Positions 44,640 to 56,200 of a DNA stretch of 64,000 nucleotides are shown here, one piece after another. Position numbers and translations under genes: made by a program. The notes below the pieces were generated by a model. The model was not told the DNA's origin. It saw nothing but the letters and a program-made list of their open reading frames with translations, and did not search any database. Location of the stretch: assembly GCF_002099425.1 (NCBI RefSeq), contig NW_018343969.1:3372001-3436000 (forward strand), given 5' to 3'. Source of the stretch: Phascolarctos cinereus. Taxonomy: Eukaryota; Chordata; Mammalia; Diprotodontia; Phascolarctidae. Numbering within the stretch: the first letter of the stretch is position 1; every line of letters starts with the position of its first letter.

Positions 44640-45755
44640 TGCAGGTTTAGTCATTATGATATCAGGCAAGGCAATAACAAAAAAAAAAGATTTAGTTAAA
44701 AGGGATAAAGAGGGAAAACTACATTTTGCTGAGAGGTAAAATAGACAATGAATTAATTTCAATACTTATATATATACTGCCATAGGTTCTAAATAATTAA
44801 AGGAAAAAAAACTAAATTAATTACAAGGAGAAACAGAAGATAAACTACAACAGTAGGTCATCTCAATTTATCCTATCAGCCCTAAATAAATCTAACCCAA
44901 AAATAAACAAGAAATAAATTGAGGATATTAATAGAATTATGGAAAAATTAAATGTGATAGACCTCTGGTAATTACTGAGTAGAAACAGAAAGGCAAACAT
45001 ATTTCTAAGCCATGCATGCAACTTCATATTGATCATGCCTTAGAACATAAAAACTTCATAAATATAGAAAAGCAGAAATACCATGTGTTTTTTAGTAATC
45101 ATATAAAATTGATTAAAAATAAAGTTATATCATAGAGTTGCTAAAAATAAAAATCAACTGGAGACTAAATAATTTAATTTTAAATAATTGGTGGGTCAAA
45201 GAAGAAATCATAGAAATGATAGATAATTTAATTAAAGATACTTGCAATAATCAGAGAACAATGAAGACAATACAGGTAAAGCAGTCCTTGAGGGAAATTT
45301 ATGTCTCTAACTATGTTTGTTAACCATACAACAAAAAGAAATAACAAATCAATTAATTGAGAATGTAACTAAAATACTAGAAAACCAACAAATTTTTAAG
45401 ATCTCACATATCAATATAGAAATCATGAAAATCAAAGCAGATTAACAAAATTGAAAATTAAAAAAAAACTTTGGATTGATAAAGAAGACTAGGAGCTCGT
45501 GTAAAAAAAATAAAATAGATAAATCATTAGCTAATTTGATTAAAAAGAAGAGAAAGCAAAATTATGAGTTCCAAAAATTAAAACAGGTTAATAACAAAAA
45601 AAAATAACGAATATGATTAGTAATTATTTCCCCCAACTATATGCAAATAAAGCCAACAATTTCAATGAAACAACTGAATAGCAGCAAAACATAAAAATAT
45701 CCAAATTATAAAAGAAGGGAAAAAAAGACCGTAAACAACTTTACATCAGAAGCAG
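44640..45755 (+). pseudogene. L1 ORF2 relic: endonuclease C-terminal half and linker
   Basis: Sense L1 ORF2 with many stops. From about 44850 the reading recalls the endonuclease (ISIYPIS-ALNKSN, KINKK-IEDINRIMEKL, then NVIDLW). At 45138-45323 it gives INWRLNNLILNNWWVKEEII, the ORF2 segment WKLNNLLLNxxWVxxEI. Then come IEIMKIKA and NKIDKSLANLIKKKRKQ near 45430-45560. The start, the reverse transcriptase and the cysteine-rich end are absent here. The 3'UTR-like block at 45885-46310 follows after a SINE scrap. Confidence 0.8.
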
Positions 45756-45872
45756 AAATTGAATGTGTACTTTAAATTACTTGCCACAAATACACAGCCA
45801 GTGACTGAAAGTGTATTTGAATTCAGGTCTTCCTGACTCTAACTCCAACACTTCATCTTTTCTGCTACCTAA
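45756..45872 (-). repeat. SINE fragment, antisense
   Basis: 'cacaaatacacagccagtga', 'atttgaattcaggtcttcct', 'gactctaactccaacacttc'. Confidence 0.55.
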
Positions 45873-45884
45873 TAAGCATATCAT

Positions 45885-46310
45885 GAAAAGCAATTCATAC
45901 TATAATTTTAGTGTTATAAAAATGAACAATATTAAAGGACTTATTAATTGATGAAAAAGTGAATATGTAGAACCAGGAGATCAATTTATTCAATAACAAG
46001 AACTCTGTGAGGACAAACAACATTGAAAGCTGTAAGAACTGTGATAAATACAATTGTCATCCGTAATCCCAGAAGACTGATGATGAAAAAATATTCTTCA
46101 CCTCCTGAGAGAAGGGTTATAAATTTAGGGTCCAAAATGATATATATAGTTATGTAACCAATGAGGAAATTTGTTTTGAGTATGCTTATTTGTTAGAAAG
46201 AATTTGGTTTTGCCCTCTCTCTTTTTTCCCCAGTGGAGTAAAGGGGTGGAAGACAGTAAAATAAATTTCTATTCTTTTTTTTTAAATAATGAAAAATAGA
46301 GAAGGGTGGG
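45885..46310 (+). mobile_element. L1 3'UTR-like end, sense
   Basis: Follows the marsupial L1-type end: 'gtagaaccaggagatcaatt', 'tcaataacaagaactctgtg', 'agactgatgatgaaaaaata', 'accaatgaggaaatttgttt', 'gaatttggttttgccctctc', and a T/A-rich close. Confidence 0.6.
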
Positions 46311-48287
46311 ATATAGAATTTACATACACCTTCAGATAAGATCCCTGTGTTATTACTTTTACTTAATTGTTTTTCTTTGTTATAAGAGACCCCTCATGGA
46401 GGGGGAAATACTAGTTATGTAAAGTTAATGTTAATAATATAAAAACAAAACACAAAAACACATCAATATAACTTTGAAAAAATCCTAGCAATGAAAATGT
46501 TAATTCCAACAGTTTTCAAGGGCCAGAAACAAGTCTGACCTTCAATTATCTCTAAACATTAATTCCTCATAATAGGTAATGAGTCAATAACAAGGAAAGG
46601 GCAAAGACATCCATAATGGTCATGGTCCAACAAAGCCAAGCCATTGGCCTTCAGGGCCCAGTACAAGGTCCATCTGTTTAGACAGACTTTTTCCTTATTA
46701 AGAAAAGAATCAGCTGTTTTTATAATTTCAAGATGACTGTAACAAAAGAGTCATTGAATAATTTTCTTCATTTTGCTTATGCTAAAGAAGAAGCTGGTAG
46801 CATGGAATTTTTTAGTATGAATAAAAATACTAATTAATTGGAAGATGTGTAGTTGGTCATAAATTATTCAGTATGAAAATTATTTTTCAGCCTTACTTCC
46901 ACCACTGATGGGGGGATGGGTGGGTGGAAGAGAAGCAATAGCACATTGGTAATGTACCAAGCTGGAAAGCAATTTAAAATAAATCTTTTGAGATTACAGG
47001 CTCCTGCTTTTCATTTTCTAAAGAATGAAAATAGCTATGTCAAAAACTAGCTCATTTTAAGACTATTATCCTTAAAATCTGTAAATTGCTTTAGGCTTTT
47101 ATTAAATGAAGCAAAAAAAATATATGTTCAAGAATCTTGATAAGTGTGAGTATACTGCATTTCTAACTATGCTATATAATAAAAAAAAACACTAACTTTT
47201 TTCTTGATAATTTCTAGATTAAAGAACAAGAAAGCAAAAATTGCCAAGGTGTCTAAATAAATTAAGAACTGTATATTGTGCATAAAGTGAGTTTAATGTA
47301 GGATGATTCTGGAAAAATACAACCACTCCTGAGTTCAAATTGTAGGTGTCACAGTGAAGGAAACTTGAGCTGTCAGTACTAAATATTATTTCATTTTACT
47401 AGAATTTTATAATATTTAGGAGAATTACTTGATGATAGGACAGATGTATCTCTGGTTAATATTGGTGAGAAAAGTTTTTTCCCCTAGGTCATAAACAATA
47501 CTGACCAGACGCATCATTTATCTTCTCATAATTTGATATACATGATTTTGGTAAAATGGAACATTTTTTCATTCCTATAGTTAAGCTGAATAAACTCAAC
47601 TCCCTGACCAAAAGATCTATTCCAATTTTTCATTGTGAAAGCGTAAACAACCTTGGGTTCTCAAAGCTATGTCACTGACATATAAACTCTAGCAGTCTTC
47701 CATGCTAGACAATCTTCCAGTGTAGTCCCAGCAAGAGAACACATCTACTTTCTCAAGATCAGCCTAATTATTCGGAGAGTCTCAAAAGGAGCGAATGGGT
47801 ACCAATGAAAAAGATAAATTCTTTGACCATGGCAAACCACAAGAAAAGGAATAAACAAAATGGCCCCATTCCCATGCAGTCCCTTTTTGCTCCTGCAATT
47901 AAGTATAATGGAATTGAATGTAAGTAAAATGGTACTAAAATCACAGTATTGAGACCGTCTATATAAACCTTACCTAATTATTGGTACTCCAAAAAGGAGA
48001 TTCTCATCTATTATCCAGTAAATTGATGTGTTAATGGAAGAAGTCTAAAGGAAACCAGAAGACATAAGAAAGTTGCAACTAAAAGAGCTGGAGGAGCCTG
48101 TTATTATCATATATCCAAAAACAACAACAAAAACAACAAATCATTGCATTGCAAACCTCCGACTTCTTGCTTTACAATGCTCATGATTAACATGAGCAAA
48201 ATGACACAATGAAAATAATTTCAACTAATACACCAGCATTTATTGCAAAGAATGAAGAAGCATGAAAATGCTACCAAGAATTTGATC
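46311..48287. other. unassigned AT-rich sequence
   Basis: Almost 2 kb with no recognised repeat, gene motif or frame of note. Confidence 0.35.
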
Positions 48288-48539
48288 CAGGAGTGTGCTG
48301 GAGCCAGTTCATACCAGTTCAAGAGAGCCAATTAAATTGACAGAGTGAGTATTTATGTCTCAGGTGATAGCAAAAACTACAAGTCACGGCTTTTATCAGG
48401 TTATCATCATCACCATCACCATCATTATCATCTAATCATAAGAATTTATGGAGAAAATTTTAATAATACAAATTAAATGTAAATGCATCTTGTGAGTTTT
48501 CACAGAGCTGGTTGTTAAATTTTTAATAGCACACGATAG
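48288..48539 (+). mobile_element. hAT-like nonautonomous DNA transposon, copy 3
   Basis: Starts 'caggagtgtgctggagccag', continues 'gttcaagagagccaattaaa' and ends 'ctggttgttaaatttttaat' + 'agcacacgatag', matching copies 1 and 2. It is about 252 bp and includes an internal (ATC)n expansion at 48400-48431. There is no ORF. Confidence 0.7.
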
Positions 48540-48554
48540 GATAAGAACTTCTAA

Positions 48555-49260
48555 ATTAAATCAACATATATACTTGCTGATTTTAATGCAAAAGTGGATA
48601 AAAAGAAGAATGGTGAAAAATGGACTAGAAAATATAGCTCAGGAAGTTTTTTAATTCAAGGACTGTAATATACATAGAAACTCCATGTCTATATGTCATG
48701 AATGTTGTCTTCAAGAAAAGGACCAAACAGTGTTATACATTGGAAGTACCAAATGGTATTTTAAAAAAAGACACTGGTCACATTTTATCATGCAGAAAAT
48801 CCTTGATTATATTCAAGAATTGATTTTGAATCAGATGCATATGAACAGTCAGGACATGAACTTCTTGAAACCAAGATAAAAGTTATCACTAAAATTAGAA
48901 GAAAAAGTGAGAAGTGAAAAATAATGGTGCATTGTTAAAACAACTCTAATTAGTTTCAATCTGACATATTTAAACAACATATAGGAGGGGGAAATGAAAA
49001 ATAAATAAAGGAATAGGTATTGATATCACTTATCATTTTCTAAAGAGGTTTAAGTGATATAAAAACAAATGCTAGATTAAGAAGGCCAAAAGAGCCTAGA
49101 AATTCCTTCACTTAGCAAGCATTCCTTGTCCATCAGAGAAAAATGTCAGACAAAAGCAACACTGGTTTATAATATAAACTTATTGACAAAATCATCTGAA
49201 GGAGCATGATGTGAGATCAGTATTACCTAATAAAAAAACAGAGGAAAAAAGTTACCAGAA
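48555..49260 (+). pseudogene. RTE-type LINE fragment: endonuclease end, then degraded linker
   Basis: At about 48573 the frame reads LADFNAKVDKKKNGEKWTRK, containing the RTE endonuclease motif DFNAKV. Further on (48700-48790) VFKKRTKQC and VPNGILKKDTGHILS fit the RTE pattern 'FxKRxxRxxTWxSPDGxxxNEIDYIL', with the catalytic-region residues altered. After about 48930 the assignment is weak. Stops and frameshifts are frequent. Confidence 0.7.
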
Positions 49261-50514
49261 GCTTGGTTTGAAACCCAATTAAGCCAGATCATTTAAAGGT
49301 GAAGCCCAAAGAAGTAGAGTAATCAAACTGAGTCACTTGTAGGCATTCCATGTTGTTTGAGGAGTTTTAAATGAGGAGATAATCAATTTTTCCCACCCAT
49401 GTCAGTTCCTACACGTGGTGGCAAAATTCTCTCCAACTGAGTAATTACACAGTGAGTTGGTGTGCTAAAATTGTATCTTGTCCTGGTCCCCCTGAACCTC
49501 CCTCTTTCTAGTCTGGATAGGAAGGAAGATTGTAAAGGAGAACCTAGAAGTAATGTACAAACCTTCCCAAAATAATTTACAAATTGTATAATATATTAAC
49601 CAAAAATCCCGTCTTGATAATATGTATTGAATCAGAGGAAGCTACCCAGGCTGCGCTATCAGGGATTTTTGGTCCCACGATATGTAAATCTCAGACAAGT
49701 TCCAGGTATCCACAGTAAGACAAGCAGAATACCAAATGGTAGTGGTAATGCTAAGTTGATGTGGATATGTTATCATAAAGTTTTACAGTCAACATTGAGA
49801 TGATTATGAAATGGTAATGAATAAAGATGAGAATTAGTCTATCTGCCCCACAAACTCTATAAAAATGAGACCTCAAACTCCTGCCTCCTGAGCACTCCTC
49901 CATCTCCATGTAGGCTGATGCTACTGAGTGCTCCCAATTTTAATCCATGGTGCCATGAATGAGTCTCTGTATATCTCTTCCTCTTCATCTGCTTCCCTAC
50001 ACTGCTTGTCTTCCTTCATGACCCTATCCTCTGTCCCCACATCATCTGGCTTTGTATCACTTCTCATTGCTTGGCTCTGTACTTTGTGTGCTGTTTGCTC
50101 CAGTACCCTCTGTGCCTTATTGAAGTGTGATTGCAACCTCACTCTCTGCTGCCATCATAATCTTTCCCAGAAAGTACCCAATGAACCAGGTGTGTCTGCC
50201 TCATTTCCTAATTGTATAAATTAATTATTAATTTACTCAGCTTCCAAACTAAAAGGGAGAAAAGGGGGGGAAGTTGTGGGTGAGACATATATCCAAAAGA
50301 GATTTATAAGAAGGCATTCTGAACAGACATCTGGAGCTAGAAATGCATTGCTGTAGTGCTCAATATCTATATCTATATCTATATTGCAATAGTAGTATAA
50401 TAGCTCTCTTAAAATGTCTTCCCAGATTTTCCTTTTCATAGATATAAAATCCCATCTCTAGCATGTGTTAGGGTCACTCTCTCCTTTTTGTGGATCCCAG
50501 GATAGTGATTGGTG
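49261..50514. other. unassigned sequence with a TATA-like motif
   Basis: 'caaactctataaaaatgaga' (about 49850-49869) is a TATA-like core. A 98-codon plus-strand frame (49928-50224) and an overlapping 73-codon minus frame have no known domain. It could be an LTR-type fossil or chance. No end repeats were found. Confidence 0.35.
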
Positions 50515-50554
50515 AGGAATAAAGTTTTCCCTGTTATCTTCTATTGGGATATGT

Positions 50555-50596
50555 GTTTTGGAATCTTTGAACACAGTTTTGGAATCTTTGAACACG
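50555..50596 (+). repeat. 21-bp tandem duplication
   Basis: 'gttttggaatctttgaacac' plus one base occurs twice in direct succession (50555-50575, 50576-50596), differing only at the last base. Confidence 0.9.
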
Positions 50597-50944
50597 GTAA
50601 TTGAATGAAGGTGATGAGAATATAAGACCGACATTCCTCCATCCACAAAAAGTTAGCTAGCAGAGGAATATAGAGGTCTTCTCTTTGATCCTAGATACTA
50701 CAAAGCTATTTGGACCCAGATAGACACATCTATTAAATAATAATTGAGGAAAATGGGAGAAGACTTGCTCAGCTAGTTTCAGTGTTGAAAACAAAAGGAA
50801 GCAAGAAGCAACTAAAAACCATAGGTATACAAGTTAGAAACCAATTGATAAATCCATGATACTCAGGAATAAGGGATAGGAATGGATATTGTCAAAACAA
50901 TGTATAAAGTAGATTAATTTAGTACTGATATGCATAATAGAATA

Positions 50945-51090
50945 AAAGAAAGACGAGTTAGGGAGGCCAGATACAAGTATGTTGCAGTAATCTAAGTGTC
51001 AGGTGATTAATATCCAGAATACAGTGGTTATGACAGACATTTCAAAGGAAATAGCAACAGGATTTGTAGACTAACTGAATGTTGCCTTAT
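50945..51090 (+). repeat. fragment of the long ancient repeat
   Basis: 'gggaggccagatacaagtat', 'tgcagtaatctaagtgtcag' and 'gatttgtagactaactgaat' parallel the repeat at 36895. Confidence 0.45.
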
Positions 51091-51684
51091 GGCTTTATAA
51101 AAATATACCTTTGGAAAATCAATTTCACTCAACACATGCATAAGGACAGGTCGATTCTAAAATAGCCTACTGACAAATGACTAAAATTAGAATTCCTTCT
51201 TCCTATACTCTCCACCATGAAAACTGACTCAGGCTTTCTGCATCTCAGGAAAGTTCTAAATATATAGGTCATTTTTGTCCTTTACTGAACCAACTGAGAA
51301 TTCCAGAGTCAAATATTTTCCCCTCACTTAGATTATGACTTTTACTAAAAATAAAATAAAATAACCATAGAAGACCTGAAACCTGAAGATTTTATGTTGT
51401 TTTATCCGTTCATCCCACCCTTCCACTAAAATCAGAGGATTTCAGCAATATTACTGGATACTTTACATGTTTCAAAAATCATTAATTTTCTTGGTTTACA
51501 CACTCCCCTCCCTCACTATAGGTTGTGATCTCTCCCTACCCTAATAGGTAGTCTTAGTTAGCTGCTGTAGGTGAAAACATTAATCACCAGTTTTCCAACC
51601 ATCTAAGGATGACTCTCTTTGAACTTGGCTGGTGCTAGGTCAATACAAGTACACTCCATTATCCGGTCCATGCCCAAAGTGATT
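51091..51684. other. unassigned sequence
   Basis: No recognised repeat or ORF. Confidence 0.35.
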
Positions 51685-51852
51685 GGTGCAATAGAAATAG
51701 TGTTGGTTTTGGAGTTAAGAGTACCTACCTTTAAATATCAGCAATATGACTTTGTATAAATCAATAAACTCCTCAAACTCTAAGTTTTCTCAATTGCAAA
51801 ATGAAGGGGTTGATCTCCAAGGCCCCTTCTATGTCTAAATCTGTGAGAATAA
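51685..51852 (+). repeat. MIR-type SINE, sense
   Basis: Shows 'ggttttggagttaagagtac', 'ttctcaattgcaaaatgaag', 'gatctccaaggccccttcta'. Confidence 0.65.
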
Positions 51853-51959
51853 GATGGTAGGGACTACTAGAGTCTGTACTCCTTTGAGAGTCATCAAAGA
51901 CCTAGGGAAACATGTGCAAAATGAAAATAAGTCTTCATGGGGTAGAAGTAAAAGAAAGA

Positions 51960-52115
51960 GAATGCTAATTTAGATTCTTATACTAATCAGCAGCATGTCA
52001 TCAAATAAGTTAATTATTCTCCCTGGACTTCAGATTCTTGGTCTAAGAAGAGAAGGGTAGATTAAATTATCATTAACCTCATCTACCTCTTAAAATTCTA
52101 TTGTTCTATGAGGCC
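51960..52115 (+). repeat. MIR-type SINE, sense, diverged
   Basis: Shows 'tccctggacttcagattctt', 'gtagattaaattatcattaa' and 'aaaattctattgttctatga'. Confidence 0.5.
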
Positions 52116-52479
52116 ATTTGACTGTCCCCCCTTCCCATTCTTATTAATATTTCCATTGTAATGTGTTGTTCACAGCCCATTTGCATAAGACTCTCCTCAT
52201 TAGTTTAGATTGGTTACTCAATGGTCCACTCCTGAGTGAGCAGTGGAGTTGGCAAGAGCTTGAAAGCAAGGAGAGATCATGGTCTTTTGGCTTCTAACTT
52301 TGAGAAAGAAGTCTTGTAGTTCCAGATTCTCATCAGGTAACAAGTGGTTTCTTGTCTTTGCAAATACCAAACCTTCTGTTGTGATGAAGTCTATTATAGC
52401 CCAGATCTCTACAAATCAGGGAGAAATCATTTGTAACAATAAGGGTCATAGTTTAACACAGTTCAAGAAATACCAAAGT
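52116..52479. other. unassigned sequence
   Basis: A 74-codon frame (52279-52503) has no motif. No repeat was recognised. Confidence 0.35.
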
Positions 52480-52745
52480 TCGGAGCAAGCAAAGAGGAAA
52501 TAAAAAGCATAACCACAGGCAAAGAGGAAACAAAACTATCCCTGTATGGTGATGACATGATGATTGAATTAGACAGTCCTACTAAATCAACAAAGACACT
52601 AATTGAGACAACAGTTTTAGTAAAGTAGTAAGATACAAATTGAAACCACAGAAACCAATAGCATTTCTACACAGCAATAATAAAATACAAGTGGAAATAA
52701 CAGAAAGGATAACAACAAGAGCCAAGCACAGAAAGTCCTTCCCTT
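52480..52745 (+). pseudogene. short L1 ORF2 reverse-transcriptase fragment
   Basis: The plus strand reads K-E-x-K-L-S-L-YGDDM at 52530-52559, the L1 RT motif (normally FADDM). Both catalytic aspartates are kept (52551-52556). It is followed by IELDSPTKSTKTLIET, FSKVVRYKLKPQKPIAFLHS and NNKIQVEITERITTRA in shifting frames. Only about 260 bp remain. Confidence 0.8.
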
Positions 52746-53319
52746 CTTTGCAAGTTCATTGTCTTCATTATAATAACTAATGTTTATGTTGAGGGCAGAC
52801 AATGGCACTATACCAATGAGGGACAGATATCCCCTACTTCTCAAAAAAAGTACAAATTACTCCAGAACTTTTATGGTATTTATTCCTTCTGTGCTATCAG
52901 CCTTATATTTCTATCACTCCTTTTCCTTCTTCTCCTACTTATTCTGCTTCTACACCAGCGTCCTAAATCTCAAAGGAAGGTGATTTGGGGGAAGGAAATT
53001 GAGAGAGATAGAGGGATCATTCCAATTCACTCTCTTCATCACTGCCATTGACTAAAATAAATTCCCATCAAACTCTCCTAATCTCCACATTCAGTTGTAT
53101 GATTAGAATGAATTCTCTGTAATAAATAATCCAATACACCAAATGCATTCTCAGACCATGCCTTGCCCTTCTAACTTTATATAATGAACTGTACTGCAGA
53201 GTTTGCTGTTTCTTCTGCATTCATCAGATATATGTAAAGCACACTGATTAATTTTAAGAGGATTACCTTTAACTTACAACAAACTAAAACTTAGCAAAGG
53301 CAGTTAATAATTTCAGAAT
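52746..53319. other. unassigned sequence
   Basis: No recognised repeat or ORF beyond 75 codons. Confidence 0.35.
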
Positions 53320-53321
53320 AT

Positions 53322-53355
<34 letters not shown>
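53320..53355. repeat. (TG)n microsatellite
   Basis: About 36 bp of TG. Confidence 0.9.
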
Positions 53356-53357
<2 letters not shown>

Positions 53358-53384
53358 GAAAAACATATTGAAAAATGATCAGGT

Positions 53385-53482
53385 AGCATAATACACTGGA
53401 AAAGCATGTAGCCAAGAACTGGAGAGGTTAGAGGTATTCTCCCATCACTGTTACCAACTAGCTGTGTTACATTAAGCAATAA
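53385..53482 (+). repeat. MIR/tRNA-type SINE, first half (split by another SINE)
   Basis: 'gtagcataatacactggaaa' and 'accaactagctgtgttacat' form the sense head. The tail 'gattagatgacctctaaggt' follows at 53707-53820 after a second SINE. Confidence 0.55.
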
Positions 53483-53706
53483 TAATAACTTACATTTAAA
53501 GTTGGCAAAGCATTTTCCAAATTTCATCTCATTATGTCCTCATAACATCCCTATTGTTATTATCCTCATTTTGAGAATAAGAAAACTGAGGCAAACAAAG
53601 GTTAATGGCTTGCCCAGGTTGGTTCACCTAGTCAGTGATTATCTGGGGGAGAATTTGAACACAGGTCTTTGTGACTCCAAGTCTAGCTATCTACTACGCC
53701 ACATAA
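53483..53706 (-). repeat. SINE nested in a SINE, antisense
   Basis: Shows 'ggcaaagcattttccaaatt', 'ctcattttgagaataagaaa', 'actgaggcaaacaaaggtta', 'tgactccaagtctagctatc' and 'ctacgccac'. Confidence 0.7.
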
Positions 53707-53822
53707 ATACCTCTAAGTCACTTCCCTATTCTTGAAGTCATTTTCATCATAAAAATTGGGAGGTTAGATTAGATGACCTCTAAGGTATCTTCCACATTTA
53801 ACATTCTATATTTCAGTGCTCA
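53707..53822 (+). repeat. MIR/tRNA-type SINE, second half
   Basis: 'gggaggttagattagatgac' then 'ctctaaggtatcttccacat' completes the outer SINE. Confidence 0.55.
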
Positions 53823-55014
53823 AAAGAATAAATTTCATTTATTTGGATAATGTTCATGTCTAACTTTTATTTTCCAAATGTGCTGGATAACTGAGGCATT
53901 GCTATACATAAGATAATTCATTGTTTTTTATAATTAGGCCATTCTTTATTAGTCTTTTATTTATATAAAATTATATGAGCAGAATTTATTTAAATCTGAA
54001 TCTCGAGATAATTTTCAGTGAGTTTCAAATATATTAGGTGCATCTATTTTTCTCTATTTCTATCTGTCGTGAATAATCACTCAAATCTTAAATTTAATTG
54101 TAACTATGACAAAGGCTAGAGAATCATAGAATACCTCCATGAAGTTCTGTGCATAGTGATTGCTTTGTAGTTATATTTTCATGCTAGGCCACAGGAAATA
54201 ACTTGGTATATCATTTAGCTGGAATAATTATTAAAATTTGATGTGAAACAGTAAAATATTTATCATTGCAAACTGCTGAAATTGCTTTGGCTTTGGGTTT
54301 TATAATATGATCATGGCACTTCCCCTCAACTCCTTTTCATCTCCTACACAGCTATCTAGAATGTTATTTTACTCATTGCCAGTTCTGCTGGAATTTATAA
54401 CATCACAGATATCTTTCTTGCCTCTAAGCAATAGTTACAAAAGACATTTCAAGTATGTAAAAATGTCTAATGAAATAATCATTATTTTCAATCTAAAAAA
54501 TTACTATAAAATTTATCTGGAAGGAAGATTTCACATTATGGTTTTCATAATGCTTAGATTAACTCAATTTCAAAAAATAAACTTGCCCTTGGAATTACAT
54601 GGTCATCTAGTCCAGACAAATAACCTATTTTCAGATCTCCTAAGAGGAAGTACTTCTCAAATAATTTTTTAAAAGTATTTAGCTTTACATTAAGCTGGTA
54701 CAACTTTTCTTAGGATTTACAATACTAGCCACTAAAACAACTGTATGCATTTGGAATTTTAAAATACAATACTGCTGTATTTTCTTCCTTACTCTTCTCT
54801 AGTCAAACAGATCCAGGAAATGTCTTAGGACTATATTGACATCATGTCTTTCTGGAGGTATCACAATATGTAGGAAGGCTTGAGCCTTCCAGATCTCCAT
54901 TTCCAACTTGCTGTTCCTTCATACTAGTGTGTATATGTCTTCCCAGGGAATTTTAGCTTATTTTTGGAACGTCGATTTTACCCACAGAAGAGGCATTGAT
55001 GCTTATAGCTATAG
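53823..55014. other. unassigned AT-rich sequence
   Basis: A 121-codon plus-strand frame (54307-54672) has no domain or codon pattern suggesting a gene. 'ggtcatctagtccagacaaa' (54601-54620) may be a MIR scrap. Confidence 0.35.
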
Positions 55015-55197
55015 ACCTTTACTATCACTGTGACCTTGAACAAATCACTTAAATTCTTTCCATCTCAGCATTCATTTCAGCAAAATGAGGATGATAAGAT
55101 ACCACTATTCAATCCCATATATTTGTAAAGTTCTTAGCATAGCATCTAGAGCATAATCGATTTTCAATAAATGTTTATTTTCTTCCTTTCTCCTTCC
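55015..55197 (+). repeat. MIR-type SINE, sense
   Basis: Shows 'tgaccttgaacaaatcactt', 'ttcagcaaaatgaggatgat', 'tttgtaaagttcttagcata' and 'aataaatgtttattttcttc'. Confidence 0.7.
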
Positions 55198-55429
55198 CAT
55201 AGGGCCACTATAAGGAAAATATCTTTGTAAATTATGAAGAAATACATAAGTGGATATACATTATATACCTATATTTGGAATTATTCTTATACAAAATGAA
55301 ATACATATTCAATTGGATTTCAAATAATGGAATGTATATTCATATATATTATATATAATGGGATGTATATTTATATGTTATATATGATGGAATATATAAA
55401 CAGAATTATGTAAATGGAAATAGAAAGAG

Positions 55430-55555
55430 GAAGCATGATGTAGTGACTAGAGAGTTGTTCTCAGACTCCAGAAGACTTGAAGTCGAATCTAATTTCTGGC
55501 TCATACTTACCGTTTGACTATGGGCAAGTCACTTAAACTATCTATGTGGGAGAGG
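55430..55555 (+). repeat. tRNA-type SINE, first half
   Basis: 'gatgtagtgactagagagtt', 'gactccagaagacttgaagt', 'tgactatgggcaagtcactt'. The tail module follows at 55660 after an L2-like insert. Confidence 0.6.
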
Positions 55556-55657
55556 AATTGCTAATAAAATGTAACTTCCTTGAGGTTATAGACTATTTTA
55601 ATTTTGTGCACAATGCTTGGCATATAAGTGTTTAATAATTGTTTATTGACTGGTTGA
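55556..55657 (+). repeat. L2-like 3' tail between SINE halves
   Basis: 'aaaatgtaacttccttgagg', 'gtgcacaatgcttggcatat' and 'gtttaataattgtttattga'. Confidence 0.6.
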
Positions 55658-55659
55658 AA

Positions 55660-55728
55660 TGTATTAGAAGAGTTTCCTCACTGAGAGTTCCTCATATTAA
55701 AGAAATCACAGATCTCATACAGAAAAAA
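55660..55728 (+). repeat. tRNA-type SINE tail module
   Basis: 'agaagagtttcctcactgag' and 'gaaatcacagatctcata', the same module as at 31370-31430. Confidence 0.55.
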
Positions 55729-56192
55729 AAACACCCCAAATGTCACTATTTACATATTCTGTCCAAATATCTGAAGGTAAGTTCCAGAAAAATGAACTCC
55801 ATTGCAAATGTCATTGTTGCAAAACCTAAATCAAAGTTGGAAATGATTTGGGGAAATAGTGGTTACTGGCATTTTAATGTGGCTTCCTGATTAGAAACCT
55901 GACCACAGTATCCATAATGAGGAGGCAATTCTGTCCTTGACAAGACACAAAGGACTGAGTTGATCTGACAAAGTGTTTAACATGGAACCATTTAGACATA
56001 ATTCAATAATTCCATTAGAAAATTTAGAGCATTCATGGATTCTTTAATCAATTCTTTTTCCAAGACAGTAATTAGACATGTTGAAAATACATTGAGCTAC
56101 AACAACTGGGGTTGCCAGATATCCCTGACTTACTGAAGTGGTTACACATTAGTGAAAACCCAAAAACTTCCTACTATAAATGAAAGCCATAG
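55729..56192. other. unassigned sequence
   Basis: No recognised repeat or ORF. Confidence 0.35.
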
Positions 56193-56200
56193 GCCTAAAA

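Noticed and set aside
49928-50224. 98-codon plus-strand frame and overlapping 73-codon minus frame, considered as a processed pseudogene
   Set aside because: Neither translation resembles a protein family I know, and no poly(A) tail or target duplication frames the region.
54307-54672. 121-codon plus-strand frame
   Set aside because: AT-rich chance frame without any recognisable motif.
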